64,000 nucleotides of DNA from an uncultured Parolsenella sp. (GTDB taxonomy: Bacteria > Actinomycetota > Coriobacteriia > Coriobacteriales > Atopobiaceae), in contig NZ_CAKUIH010000004.1 of NCBI RefSeq assembly GCF_934660935.1, positions 123,827 through 187,826 of the forward strand. The letters are read 5' to 3'. This document shows, in pieces, positions 54,292-63,344 of this stretch. The stretch's first letter is position 1, and each line of letters opens with the position of its first letter. The translations under genes and the position numbers were made by a program. Below the pieces are notes generated by a model that was not told where the DNA came from, made no database searches, and worked only from the letters and a program-made list of their open reading frames with translations.

Positions 54292-55635
54292 ATGAACACA
54301 TTTTGCAGCACGGTGGGCATCGACCCCTCGACCGCGCGAGACCCGTCGGATACGGGCCACGTCTACCTCTGCATCGACCTCAAGAGCTTCTACGCCTCTG
54401 TCGAATGCGCCGATTTAGGGCTTGACCCCTTTGAGGAGAATCTCGTCGTAGCAGACACGAGCCGCGGCCCCGGCACCATCTGCTTGGCCCTCTCCCCCGC
54501 CATCAAGGCCTGCGGCCTTTCGGGCAGGCCACGTCTTTTCGAGATACCGCCCAATATCCGTTACCGGGCGATCAGACCGCACATGCGTCGCTATATGGAG
54601 GTCTCAGCGCAAATCTATGGCATATACCTGCGCTTTATTGCCAAGGAAGACATTCATGTCTACTCAGTCGACGAGTGCTTCATAGATGCCACGCCCTATC
54701 TCTCCCTCTACGGGACGGATGCCATGGGTCTCGCCCGCATGCTAATGGATGCCGTCCGCGCCGAGACGCACATCTGCGCCACGGCGGGCATCGGCACCAA
54801 CCTCTTCCTCGCGAAGGTCGCGCTCGACATCCTGGCCAAACACGAGGAGAGCCACATCGGCATGCTCGACGGCGAGCGCTTCCGTCGCCTGATCTGGTAC
54901 CACCGTCCCATAACGGACATCTGGCAGATTGGCCCGGGCATCGCAAGACGCCTCGCGCGCTATGGCGTCTATGACCTTGCCGGCGTTGTGCTCATGGACG
55001 AGCCTCTGCTCAGGCGCGAGTTTGGCATCAATGCACGCCACCTTATGGAGCATGCGCGAGGCATCGAGAATTGTTCGATCGAGCAAATCCAGACCTATGA
55101 GCCAGAGCGGCACTCCATCAGTACGGGACAAGTGCTCACGCGCCCCTACACAACGGATGAGGCCCTCACCATCGTCCGCGAGATGGTCGACGAGGCCGTG
55201 CTCGATCTCGTGGGCAGTCGCCTCGCCTGCGGGCACGTCTCGTTATGGGTTGGCTACGAGGTTGACCATGCAGAGTGGGAGATCGCGATGATGCGGCGCG
55301 GCCCCCATGCGGCCACCTCCCACAAGCTCTCGGCCCACACCTGCTCACGAGAGGCCCTCATGGGTGAGTTGGAGCGCATGTACAACGACGTGGTCGACCC
55401 CGCCCGCAAGGTAAAGCGCCTCACCATCGGCTTTGGCGACCTCATAAGCCAGGAAGAGGCAGAGGTCACGCTCTTCACAGACCTCGAGGCGGAAGCGGCA
55501 GAGCGGCGTCTCGCCGAGGCGGCGCTCGCGGTAAAGAGCAGATTCGGCAAGAACGCGCTCGTGCGCGGCAGAAGCCTGCGCGACGAGGCGACGGGCATGG
55601 AAAGGAATGCTCAGGTGGGAGGACATCATGCATAG
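54292..55635 (+). CDS. Y-family translesion DNA polymerase (UmuC/DinB-like)
   Basis: A 447-residue polymerase for bypass of DNA lesions. Active-site text is VYLCIDLKSFYASVE near residue 25 and HVYSVDECFIDATPYL around 125, followed by the helix-hairpin-helix-like IWQIGPGIARRLARYGV. The little-finger domain has a UmuC/UvrX-type QVLTRPYTTDEAL. GGAGG precedes ATG 54292 and an SOS box lies just upstream. The stop overlaps a YolD-like gene by 8 bases, as in Firmicute uvrX-yolD pairs. Confidence 0.93.
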   Translation: MNTFCSTVGIDPSTARDPSDTGHVYLCIDLKSFYASVECADLGLDPFEENLVVADTSRGPGTICLALSPAIKACGLSGRPRLFEIPPNIRYRAIRPHMRRYMEVSAQIYGIYLRFIAKEDIHVYSVDECFIDATPYLSLYGTDAMGLARMLMDAVRAETHICATAGIGTNLFLAKVALDILAKHEESHIGMLDGERFRRLIWYHRPITDIWQIGPGIARRLARYGVYDLAGVVLMDEPLLRREFGINARHLMEHARGIENCSIEQIQTYEPERHSISTGQVLTRPYTTDEALTIVREMVDEAVLDLVGSRLACGHVSLWVGYEVDHAEWEIAMMRRGPHAATSHKLSAHTCSREALMGELERMYNDVVDPARKVKRLTIGFGDLISQEEAEVTLFTDLEAEAAERRLAEAALAVKSRFGKNALVRGRSLRDEATGMERNAQVGGHHA

Positions 55636-55987
55636 GATGTACGCGACAAATGACGCCACGCACAATACGGACGCCGCACAGTTCATGCCATTTGCGGCCC
55701 TCACGGGCTTCGAGGAGCTGGCGGCCGAGCAGGCGAACGCGGGCGAGGCAAGGCGCACCCTCACGGAGGAGCACGCAGAAGAGATATCGCGGATGCTCGT
55801 ACGGTTACGCAAGGGTGACTTGGTAGAGGCCACCTACTACGGGCGCGATCGCTATCGCACCGCGATTGGCAAGGTTCGCCAGGTAGACAGCACATTCCGC
55901 ATGCTCATACTAATTGGGGAAGGAGGCCAGCCCGACGCGCGCATCCTATTCGAAGACATCTGGAACCTTCGCCCGGCGGCGAGCTAG
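55628..55987 (+). CDS. YolD-like protein partnered with the Y-family polymerase
   Basis: A 119-residue protein with the YolD-like layout: MPFAALTGF near the N terminus, a helical segment EEHAEEISRML and a beta-rich part (DLVEATYYGRDRYRTAIGKVRQVDSTFRMLILIGE...ILFEDIWNL). It overlaps the polymerase stop by 8 bases and has GGAGG 6 bases upstream, so it is co-translated. YolD proteins commonly accompany UvrX/UmuC polymerases; their action is not well known. The family call is moderate. Confidence 0.75.
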   Translation: MHRMYATNDATHNTDAAQFMPFAALTGFEELAAEQANAGEARRTLTEEHAEEISRMLVRLRKGDLVEATYYGRDRYRTAIGKVRQVDSTFRMLILIGEGGQPDARILFEDIWNLRPAAS

Positions 55988-56002
55988 AAATGGTTCCGCC
56001 AA

Positions 56003-56530
56003 CTACAACAGCGCGCGAATCTCCGCGAGCGAGGTGGCGAAGTGGATGCCGCGCTGGCGCTCATGGGTGGAGAGCCCCATCTCGATCATGAGGGCCAGCT
56101 GCGAGGCGAGCGCATCGTAGAAACCGCCGAGGTTATAGAGGATGCACGGGGCGTCGAGGTGGCCCAGCGCGACCTCACTCATGACCTCCGCGATCTCCTC
56201 AAGCGTGCCCGTACCACCGGGGAACGCCACGAACGCATCGCCGAGCTCAATCATCGTGGCCTTACGCTCGGCCATCGTCTCGGTAACGACGAGACGCGTG
56301 AGCTCGTCGTACTGGAACTCGCGCTCGATGAACTCGCGCGGCTCGACGCCCGTCGCCTCGCCGCCCGCCGCGATAACGCTCTGAGCAAGCTCGCCCATGA
56401 GCCCGCTCTTGGAGCCTCCGTAGACCAGCGCGTTACCAGACTCGCCGATCCACGCGCCAAGCTCTCGCACCGCGGTCTTGAGCGCCGGGTCCCTGCCCTC
56501 GCTCGCGCCCAGGTAGACCGTGATATTCAT
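56003..56530 (-). CDS. LOG family protein (lysine-decarboxylase-like nucleoside monophosphate phosphoribohydrolase)
   Basis: A 175-residue Rossmann-like protein. ITVYLGASEGRDP, ALVYGGSKSGLMG and the signature PGGTGTLEEIAEV are those of LOG/TIGR00730 proteins, which cleave cytokinin-type or other nucleoside monophosphates. ATG 56530 has AAAGGA upstream. In bacteria the physiological substrate is often AMP or unknown. Monocistronic. Confidence 0.92.
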   Translation of the reverse strand: MNITVYLGASEGRDPALKTAVRELGAWIGESGNALVYGGSKSGLMGELAQSVIAAGGEATGVEPREFIEREFQYDELTRLVVTETMAERKATMIELGDAFVAFPGGTGTLEEIAEVMSEVALGHLDAPCILYNLGGFYDALASQLALMIEMGLSTHERQRGIHFATSLAEIRALL

Positions 56531-56658
56531 AAGCGTCCTTTCACAAAAGCAAAGCGGTGGCCGGCTAAAGCGCGCGGCCACCGCCTCATCGGAAATCAAA
56601 CTGTTCCGGGATTCGTTCGCCCCTGAACGCAATCGACATGGAACACGCCACGGCATTC

Positions 56659-56733
56659 GAACTTCGGGTATCGAGCTTCGGTCCTCGGGCTTCGACCCTC
56701 GGGCTTCGACCCTTGGACCTCGGGTATCGAGCT
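56659..56733. repeat. Degenerate 14-bp tandem repeat next to prfC stop
   Basis: GGGCTTCGACCCTC (56687) is followed by GGGCTTCGACCCTT (56701) and weaker variants outside; GGGTATCGAGCT begins at about 56667 and 56722. No coding sign. It lies between prfC and the LOG gene. Confidence 0.7.
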
Positions 56734-58345
56734 AGAACGTAACGTTGCCAAACTCATTGAGCGTGAGGCCCTCGTTGTGGTCCACGGCATAGTCAAGGTT
56801 CCACTGGCTCGTGAAGAGCAGCAGCTTGCCCCCGCGCATGTCCTCGACGCGGCAGGTGTCGCGCGTGAGGTTGAGGGCGCGGACGGCCTTCTCGTCCATA
56901 TCGCCATCAATCCAGCGAAGCATCTGGTACGGAAGGGCCTGACGATAGACCTCGACGTGGTACTCGCTCTTGAGGCGCTGCTCGAGGACCTCGAACTGCA
57001 GCACGCCCACAACGCCGACGATAACGCTCTCCATGCCAGCGCCAAGCTCGCGGAAGATCTGGATGGCACCCTCCTGGGCGAGCTCCTCCATGCCCTTCAC
57101 GAACTGCTTGCGCTTGAGAGTGTCGACCTGCGAAATGCGCGCGAAGTGCTCGGGCGAGAAGGTGGGGATGCCGGAGAAGCGCACGGGAGGCTTGCCGGTG
57201 CACACCGTGTCGCCAATGGAGAAGATGCCCGGGTCAAACAGTCCGACGATATCGCCGGCATAGGCCTCGTCCACGATGGCGCGATCGTCGGCCATCATCG
57301 ACGTACCCGTGGCGAGCTTGAGCGAGCGCTCGCCCTGCACGTGGTAGGCGGTCATGCCGCGCTCGAACTTACCCGAACAAATGCGCACGAAGGCGATGCG
57401 GTCGCGGTGGTTCTTGTCCATATTCGCCTGGATCTTGAACACGAAACCGCTGAAGTCATCACGCGTGGGAGGCACGGGCTCGCCCGTAAGGCAATCCGTA
57501 TAGGCACGCGGAGCCGAGGTAAGACGCAGGAATTCCTTGAGGAATGGCTCGACGCCAAAGTTGGTGAGGGCAGAGCCGAAGAACGCGGGCGACAGTTTGC
57601 CGCAGGCGACGGCATCGAGATCCAGCTCGTCACCGGCGCCGTCAAGAAGCTCGATGTCGTCCATCAGAGTACGGTGGTTCTCCTCGCCAATCAGCTCATC
57701 CATAGAGGGATCGCCGAGCTCGGCCTCGATCTCCGCAACCTTCTTGGTGGCATTGGCGCGACCCTCGCCCTCAAAGGCAATGACGTGACGGGTCTGGCGA
57801 TCGAAGACGCCGCGGAAGTTGCGGCCGCTGCCGATAGGCCAGTTCATGGGATACGTATTGATGCCGAGAACGTTCTCGATCTCCTCCATGAGCTCGAAGG
57901 GATCGCGAGCGTCATGGTCAAGCTTGTTGACGAAGGTAAAGATGGGGATGTGGCGCAGCGTGCAGACCTTGAACAGCTTCTTGGTCTGGGCCTCGACGCC
58001 CTTCGCGCCGTCGATAACCATGACCGCGGCGTCTGCCGCCATGAGGGTTCGATAGGTGTCCTCGGAGAAGTCCTGGTGTCCAGGGGTGTCGAGGATGTTG
58101 ACGCAGTGACCCTCGTAGGTGAACTGGAGCACCGAAGAGGTGACGGAGATGCCGCGTTCCTTCTCGATGTCCATCCAGTCGGAGACCGCGTGCTTCGAGC
58201 TGCTCTTGCCCTTGACCGAACCGGCGGTCTGAATGCTGCCGGTGTACAGGAGGAGCTTCTCGGTAAGGGTGGTTTTGCCGGCGTCCGGGTGCGAAATGAT
58301 CGCGAACGTGCGGCGCGAGGAAATCTGGTCTTCAAGGAAAGACAT
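56732..58345 (-). CDS. prfC: Peptide chain release factor 3
   Basis: A 537-residue GTPase that recycles RF1/RF2 after translation termination. G1 ISHPDAGKTTLTEKLL, G2 region ERGISVTSS, G3 DTPGHQDFSEDTYR, G4 NKLD. RF3 is missing in many actinobacteria, so its presence is worth noting. GAAGGAA precedes the ATG. Length is as in E. coli RF3. Confidence 0.96.
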   Translation of the reverse strand: MSFLEDQISSRRTFAIISHPDAGKTTLTEKLLLYTGSIQTAGSVKGKSSSKHAVSDWMDIEKERGISVTSSVLQFTYEGHCVNILDTPGHQDFSEDTYRTLMAADAAVMVIDGAKGVEAQTKKLFKVCTLRHIPIFTFVNKLDHDARDPFELMEEIENVLGINTYPMNWPIGSGRNFRGVFDRQTRHVIAFEGEGRANATKKVAEIEAELGDPSMDELIGEENHRTLMDDIELLDGAGDELDLDAVACGKLSPAFFGSALTNFGVEPFLKEFLRLTSAPRAYTDCLTGEPVPPTRDDFSGFVFKIQANMDKNHRDRIAFVRICSGKFERGMTAYHVQGERSLKLATGTSMMADDRAIVDEAYAGDIVGLFDPGIFSIGDTVCTGKPPVRFSGIPTFSPEHFARISQVDTLKRKQFVKGMEELAQEGAIQIFRELGAGMESVIVGVVGVLQFEVLEQRLKSEYHVEVYRQALPYQMLRWIDGDMDEKAVRALNLTRDTCRVEDMRGGKLLLFTSQWNLDYAVDHNEGLTLNEFGNVTF

Positions 58346-58534
58346 GCAATTGTTCCTTCATCGTGCGGTTTTGACTCGAACATTGTAGCGAGAAGCAGGG
58401 ATAACGGCGTGCCGAATGCCTCGCAGCACCCGCAATGCGCCCGCTCGCCCCAGTATCTTCACGTGAGGCGAATCGGCTCGTCAGGCAAGGGTGGCTATCA
58501 CCCCGTCAGGCGAACGGGGCATCTTCCTCAAATG

Positions 58535-59203
58535 CTATTCCTCGCCAGCGGTCGCCCCGGCGGCACGACGAGCGTACTCGAGATAGCCGGACACGCTGTA
58601 GTGGTCCGCCCCATCGCTGGCGGGATTGCCCGAGCCGCCAACAACCCCCAGGTAGCCACCGTCGACCTGACCACCATCAGAGTTGACCACAAGAGCATAC
58701 CAGTGGCCAAACTCATGCTTGGGCTTACGCAGCTGGCAGGCAAGCGTCAGCTTCGTGTCGCCCTCCTGGCGATAGAAAACGCCGGCGCGACGAAGGGTCT
58801 CGAGGCGCTCTCCATCCATCCAGAAGCACATGAACGGGGTCTCGAATGCATCCGTGAGGGTGCCCGCCATGCTGTTGTACACATAGCAAAACAGCGCCCG
58901 CTCCCTGCCACGCGCAAGCAGGTCAACCTCGGACTCCTTGAGCTTGAACGTCACCGTGGTGATGGCTCCATGCTGGCCCTCCACCTCGCAGACGTCCGTG
59001 ACGGCGGTCTTGACCTGGAAGAAGAACGTCTCCGGCTCCACGCCAGGATGCTCAAGCTGCTGCTTGAGGTTAAGGGAGACGACGTCGATGCCCATGTCCG
59101 CCGGGGGACGCAGCGCATCGAGCCCATTGCGATAGAGCGAGCTCATCAGCTGGTACTCGCCGGTATAGCCGTTGTAGAGAAGGTCAAAGAAGTCTGACGA
59201 CAC
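58535..59203 (-). CDS. DUF4365-like protein with PD-(D/E)xK-type fold
   Basis: A 222-residue soluble protein. NGYTGEYQLMSSLYRNG, then PPADMGIDVVSLN, then FFFQVKTAV recall the E...D...(E/Q)xK core of DUF4365 and related nuclease folds. Downstream segments have no motif known to me. The Gly-Ser-rich tail suggests flexibility. Ribosome site CCGGAGGAATT is strong. No restriction or toxin partner is adjacent. Nuclease function is only predicted. Confidence 0.65.
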   Translation of the reverse strand: MSSDFFDLLYNGYTGEYQLMSSLYRNGLDALRPPADMGIDVVSLNLKQQLEHPGVEPETFFFQVKTAVTDVCEVEGQHGAITTVTFKLKESEVDLLARGRERALFCYVYNSMAGTLTDAFETPFMCFWMDGERLETLRRAGVFYRQEGDTKLTLACQLRKPKHEFGHWYALVVNSDGGQVDGGYLGVVGGSGNPASDGADHYSVSGYLEYARRAAGATAGEE

Positions 59204-59360
59204 GATAATTCCTCCGGTTATTCAAGAAGCGGAATCAATACGGGGCTGGCGTGCCAGCATGACGACGGGACGATTCGGGGCCACGGTGCTTGCGCATCAG
59301 CATAGCGACGGGACTCGGAGCTGGCGGATGACTGCGCGTGGCTGCCAACCAAACCCGCGG

Positions 59361-59846
59361 CTACAAGTCTTTGATAAAAAAGTGGTCCATCGCAGCGTGC
59401 CCGGGACTGACCGGATCGATGGCGCGATAGCCAAGCTTCTCGTAAAGGTTGATCGCCGCCTTAAGCTTCGAATGGGTCTCGAGATACAGGGACCTGTAGC
59501 CCAGCTCACGGGCGGCCTCCTCAACCAGCCCAACGAGGCGCGTGCCCAAACCATGGCCCTTCGCCTCGTCTGTCAGATAAAGCTTCTGCAACTCAGCCGT
59601 GCCCTCAAGGGGCAAGAACTCAGCCAGGCCACAGCCGCCGAGCACACGCCCATCGTCATCTACAGCAACGTAGTAACGGCGGCGCGCAGGGTCATCGTCG
59701 TAGAAGCCACTCAGATGCATGATCTCGGGGTCGAAGAAGGCGGTACCCGGAATGTCGAGCCCGACCGCCGCGAGGTTATCGCGCGCGATGGCACCCATCG
59801 TTTCGTCGTCATCCGCGGTTATGGGCCTGATCGTCATGCCACCCAC
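59361..59846 (-). CDS. GNAT family N-acetyltransferase
   Basis: A 161-residue GNAT protein. RPITADDDETMGAIAR at the N terminus, the acetyl-CoA loop in LYLTDEAKGHGLGTRLVGLVEEAA, and LYLETHSKLKAAINLYEKLGYR. AGGAGG lies 4 bases before GTG 59846; ATG 59837 is a possible start with longer spacing. Acceptor unknown. Confidence 0.88.
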   Translation of the reverse strand: MGGMTIRPITADDDETMGAIARDNLAAVGLDIPGTAFFDPEIMHLSGFYDDDPARRRYYVAVDDDGRVLGGCGLAEFLPLEGTAELQKLYLTDEAKGHGLGTRLVGLVEEAARELGYRSLYLETHSKLKAAINLYEKLGYRAIDPVSPGHAAMDHFFIKDL

Positions 59847-60149
59847 AAAGCCTCCTAGTAACCAGATTCACTTAGGAACTGATGGTAGCCGATACACGGC
59901 GATAACTCATAGCCAACAAGTTAGGCACCGTCAGCGCGGGCCCGACGGGCACTGCCGCGCGGCCCTAGTAGGTCCCACCCACACGATTCCACGGGGACGC
60001 CGTCAGCGCGATTCCGAAAAATACCGCTCGCACGGGCCCGGGCAAGTGCCACCTTGCCACCCTTTATGCCCGGCGTTACCGTGTCCCTTGCGTGGGGATA
60101 CCCGTGGAAGGCTCTCCCCCTTAGAACCCGAATTCGACCGAGGCAGCGC
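59847..60149. other. Intergenic region between GNAT and DUF389 genes
   Basis: About 300 bases that hold the two divergent upstream regions. I see only a short direct repeat CCGTCAGCGCG at about 59928 and 60000. Confidence 0.4.
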
Positions 60150-61265
60150 ATGAAACCCGAGCAACAGTCACGCAGCGACGAGATCCGCGAGCTTCTCAGC
60201 GAGCTCCGTGCCCACCTCGTCGCCTTCCTCAAGCGAACGTTCAACATCCGCGAGGGCCGCGCGCCCTATGCCGTCATTCGCAAGCGCTTCGTGAATGGCG
60301 CCCGTCTCGATGGCACGCATCTCTGCATCCTCATCGTCGCCATGTTGATCGCCTGTATCGGCCTCGACACCAACTCGGATATCGCCATCGTCGGAGCCAT
60401 GCTCATCTGTCCGCTCATGGGCTCGGTGCTCGCCACAGCCTATGGCATCGCCACGCTCGACCGCCGCCTCACGATCGAGGCTGTTGCGGGCCTCGCTGTA
60501 CAGATGGCTCTCTGCCTCGTAACCTCCACCATCTACTTCAGGCTCTCGCCCATCGCCTCCACGACTGCCGCCCTGGTCGACAACTCGACGCCCACCATCT
60601 GGGACCTCGCCGTAGCACTCGCGGGCGGCTTCGCCGGTGGCCTCGGCAACTCGAGAAACCAGGAGCCGGCTACTCTCATCTCGGGCGTTGCCGTAGCAAC
60701 GGCTCTCATGCCACCGCTTTGCGCCGCCGGTTACGGCATCGCCATCGCTGACATCTCGTTCTTCCTCGCAGCGCTCTATGAGTTCGGTATCAATGTCGTC
60801 TTCATCGCGCTGGCGGCCGAAGCCGTGCTCCTCGCCCTGCGCGTTCCCCTCCATCGCGACCTCAACGACGACGGCGTCGTCGACCCCGAGGAGGCCTGGC
60901 TCTCAGACATCCTCTCGCGCAAGGTCCGCCGCTACGTGGTCCTGGGCACCATCATCTTCGCTATCCCCTGCGTCATATTCACGGCGGGCTCAATTGGATC
61001 GGCGGGCGAAGGCGTCGAGGACGGCTACGGCGTCATGGAAACGACGCGCGAGCTCCAAGCCATTCTCCCGGGCTTCGAGAGCTACTCAGTCGGCGTAGAC
61101 GTCTCCTCAGACGACGAGGCAAACTCGCAGGTCACGCGTGAGACTGTCGCCCACGTGGTCACGGACAACTCCCTTGACGAACGCTCTCGCGAGACCGCCG
61201 AGAGGCTCATCCGCCTCAACGTGCCCCAACTCGACCGCGTGGAATTCACCTCGCAAACGGAGTAG
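60150..61265 (+). CDS. DUF389 membrane protein with EF-hand-like loop
   Basis: A 371-residue membrane protein of the DUF389 (TIGR00341-like) family, with family text VGAMLICPLMGSVLATAYGI and SGVAVATALMPPLCAAGY. About seven hydrophobic segments. Between two of them, residues 237-248 read DLNDDGVVDPEE, matching an EF-hand calcium loop at positions 1, 3, 5, 6, 8, 9 and 12. The C-terminal 100 residues form a soluble domain. ATG 60150 has GAGGCAG upstream. Function unknown. Confidence 0.85.
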   Translation: MKPEQQSRSDEIRELLSELRAHLVAFLKRTFNIREGRAPYAVIRKRFVNGARLDGTHLCILIVAMLIACIGLDTNSDIAIVGAMLICPLMGSVLATAYGIATLDRRLTIEAVAGLAVQMALCLVTSTIYFRLSPIASTTAALVDNSTPTIWDLAVALAGGFAGGLGNSRNQEPATLISGVAVATALMPPLCAAGYGIAIADISFFLAALYEFGINVVFIALAAEAVLLALRVPLHRDLNDDGVVDPEEAWLSDILSRKVRRYVVLGTIIFAIPCVIFTAGSIGSAGEGVEDGYGVMETTRELQAILPGFESYSVGVDVSSDDEANSQVTRETVAHVVTDNSLDERSRETAERLIRLNVPQLDRVEFTSQTE

Positions 61266-61440
61266 CCCGAGCGCGTCGGGCCGCGGCCCCATGCCTCGCC
61301 GCCGACCACCCAGACACGCGTACCAACGAGCAGCCGCCCGCCGAGAAGAGCCGCCTGGCCAAATTTGAGCATCAGGCTCTCGAATATTCAAACGCTTGCT
61401 AAAATGGTGCAATTCTAGCGCCGGCCTCATTGGAGCCATC

Positions 61441-62814
61441 ATGGATAGTAGCCAGACGAACACTGCTCTTACGCCCCGACAGTCGCTCGCCGTGGGCATT
61501 ACCCTCTTCTCGATGTTCTTCGGCGCTGGCAACCTCATTCTGCCTTCGCCGCTGGCCCTCAAAGCGGGAACCAATTGTGTCCCCGCCATGATCGGATTCC
61601 TCATCGCGGGCATCGGCCTGCCCGTCCTTGGCATCGTAGCCGTGGCACTTGCGGGCACCGCCCGCGAGCTCGCCAATCGCGTCCACCCCATCTTCTCGAA
61701 GGTCTTCGTCGCCGCAATCTACCTCTCAATCGGCCCGTGCCTGGCCATTCCCCGCACCAGCTCGACCGCATTCGAGATGCTTGTCCCCCTGATTCCAGAG
61801 GGTGTCTCCGTCGACACCACGCGTCTCGTCTTCTCCATCGCGTTCTTTGCCGTCGCCTTCGGACTCGCCATGCACCCCGGCGCGCTCACGAAGCTGCTCG
61901 GCCGCATCACCGGCCCCGCGCTCATCGTCCTGCTCGTGATGGTCGTGGGGTCCACGCTCATCGCCCCGGCCGGCACCGCCCAGGCGCCGCAGCCGCCCTA
62001 TGACAACGTCGCGCCCATCCAGGGTTTTCTCGCGGGCTACCAGACGATGGACCTGCTCGCGTCCCTCACCTTCGGCATCATCATCGCCGAGAACATACAA
62101 GCCCTCGGCGTCACCGATTCGCACGGCATCATGCGCGAGGTCTCCCGTGCCGGCGTGGTCGCGGGCGTGCTCATGGCCCTCGTCTACTGCGGCCTTGCCT
62201 TCGTGGGCGTGACCTTCGGCTCCATCATGCCCGATGCCACCAACGGCGCCGTCATCCTCACCGCCGCCGCCACGCTGCACTTTGGCTTTGCTGGCACCGT
62301 GATCATCGCCGCCATCTACCTGCTGGCCTGTCTCAACGTGTGCATCGGCCTCATCAGCTGCTGCGGCACCTACTTCTGCGAGAATTTCACCGGATCCGCA
62401 AGCGCCGGCGTCGACGAGAATGGCAGGCAGGCTAACCCGACCTATCGCATCTGGGCCGCCGGCTTCGCCATCTTCTCCTGCTTCGTCTCGAACTTTGGCC
62501 TCGATGCCATCCTGACGTTCTCCGTGCCGCTACTGAACGCCCTTTATCCCGTTTCGATCTTGCTCGTCCTCATGGGTATGGCGCACCGCGCGTGCGATCG
62601 CTTCCCGCTCGTTTGGCCATGGGCCATCGGCGTGACGACCGTCGTGAGCGTCATCACGTCCATCCGCGATGCCTTCTTCAAGGGAGTGCCGCTGATTCTC
62701 GACTCTCTGCCGCTCGCAAACATCGGCCTCGGCTGGATCCTGCCTGCCGTATGCGCCGCCGTCGTTGGCGTCGTCATCTCCATGGTTAAAAACGGGGCAG
62801 TCGAGAAGAACTAG
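61441..62814 (+). CDS. brnQ: Branched-chain amino acid transporter BrnQ
   Basis: A 457-residue symporter with about twelve membrane segments. The LIVCS-family N terminus MFFGAGNLILPSPLAL and the region IGPCLAIPRTSSTAFEM are diagnostic. It takes up leucine, isoleucine or valine with Na+. GGAG lies before ATG 61441. Single gene, convergent with hxlR. Confidence 0.94.
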   Translation: MDSSQTNTALTPRQSLAVGITLFSMFFGAGNLILPSPLALKAGTNCVPAMIGFLIAGIGLPVLGIVAVALAGTARELANRVHPIFSKVFVAAIYLSIGPCLAIPRTSSTAFEMLVPLIPEGVSVDTTRLVFSIAFFAVAFGLAMHPGALTKLLGRITGPALIVLLVMVVGSTLIAPAGTAQAPQPPYDNVAPIQGFLAGYQTMDLLASLTFGIIIAENIQALGVTDSHGIMREVSRAGVVAGVLMALVYCGLAFVGVTFGSIMPDATNGAVILTAAATLHFGFAGTVIIAAIYLLACLNVCIGLISCCGTYFCENFTGSASAGVDENGRQANPTYRIWAAGFAIFSCFVSNFGLDAILTFSVPLLNALYPVSILLVLMGMAHRACDRFPLVWPWAIGVTTVVSVITSIRDAFFKGVPLILDSLPLANIGLGWILPAVCAAVVGVVISMVKNGAVEKN

Positions 62815-62840
62815 CGCAGTTATAACGGCAACGCCAAGAA

Positions 62841-63176
62841 CTATCCGTCCTCGCGAACGAGTCTCTGATAGCCGCTACCCCATTCGACCATCGAATTAAT
62901 CACGGGCATAAGGCTCTCCCCCACCTCGGAGAGCGCGTACTCCGTGCGGATGGGCGTCTCGGGAATGACCGTTCGCGTGACGAGACCCGCCGCCTCCATC
63001 TCCTTGAGGTTGGAGGAGAGGACCTTCTGGCTGATGCCCACGATGGAACGCTGAAGCTCGTTAAAGCCGAAGGCGCGCTCCTTGAGCTGCTGGATGATGT
63101 AGATCTTCCACTTGTTGCCAAACAGCTGGAAGCACGTGGCGACGGGACATGGGGGCAGCTCTTCCTTGGTCAGCAC
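62841..63176 (-). CDS. HxlR-family winged-helix regulator
   Basis: A 111-residue regulator: CPVATCFQLFGNKWKIYIIQQL with the conserved N-terminal cysteine that in YodB/HypR relatives senses quinones or disulfide stress, then FNELQRSIVGISQKVLSSNLKEMEAAGLV as the recognition helix. GTG start with AGGAG 6 bases upstream. Divergent from the gene at 63345. Confidence 0.92.
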   Translation of the reverse strand: MLTKEELPPCPVATCFQLFGNKWKIYIIQQLKERAFGFNELQRSIVGISQKVLSSNLKEMEAAGLVTRTVIPETPIRTEYALSEVGESLMPVINSMVEWGSGYQRLVREDG

Positions 63177-63235
63177 CGCAACTCCTCTCGACGGTTTTCA
63201 ACCATTATCGCAGTTACTAACCAGCACGCACCTAC

Positions 63236-63249
63236 TTACCTATTTGTAA
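63236..63249. promoter_or_regulatory. Probable HxlR operator
   Basis: TTAC-N6-GTAA (with CTATTT centre) resembles the YodB/HxlR-type site TACTATTTGTAAGTA, placed between the divergent genes. Confidence 0.55.
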
Positions 63250-63344
63250 CCGGCTAATAGAATGGTGCCTTCTTTCGCGAGATGAGAGCTTCTCGGACGA
63301 TGGTTATGGGCGAATAGTCGCCCAACCACGAGAAAGGAATCGCC

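Noticed and set aside
56777..59197. 806-codon rightward frame opposite prfC and the DUF4365-like gene
   Set aside because: Antisense to a complete RF3 with all GTPase motifs; no start signal.
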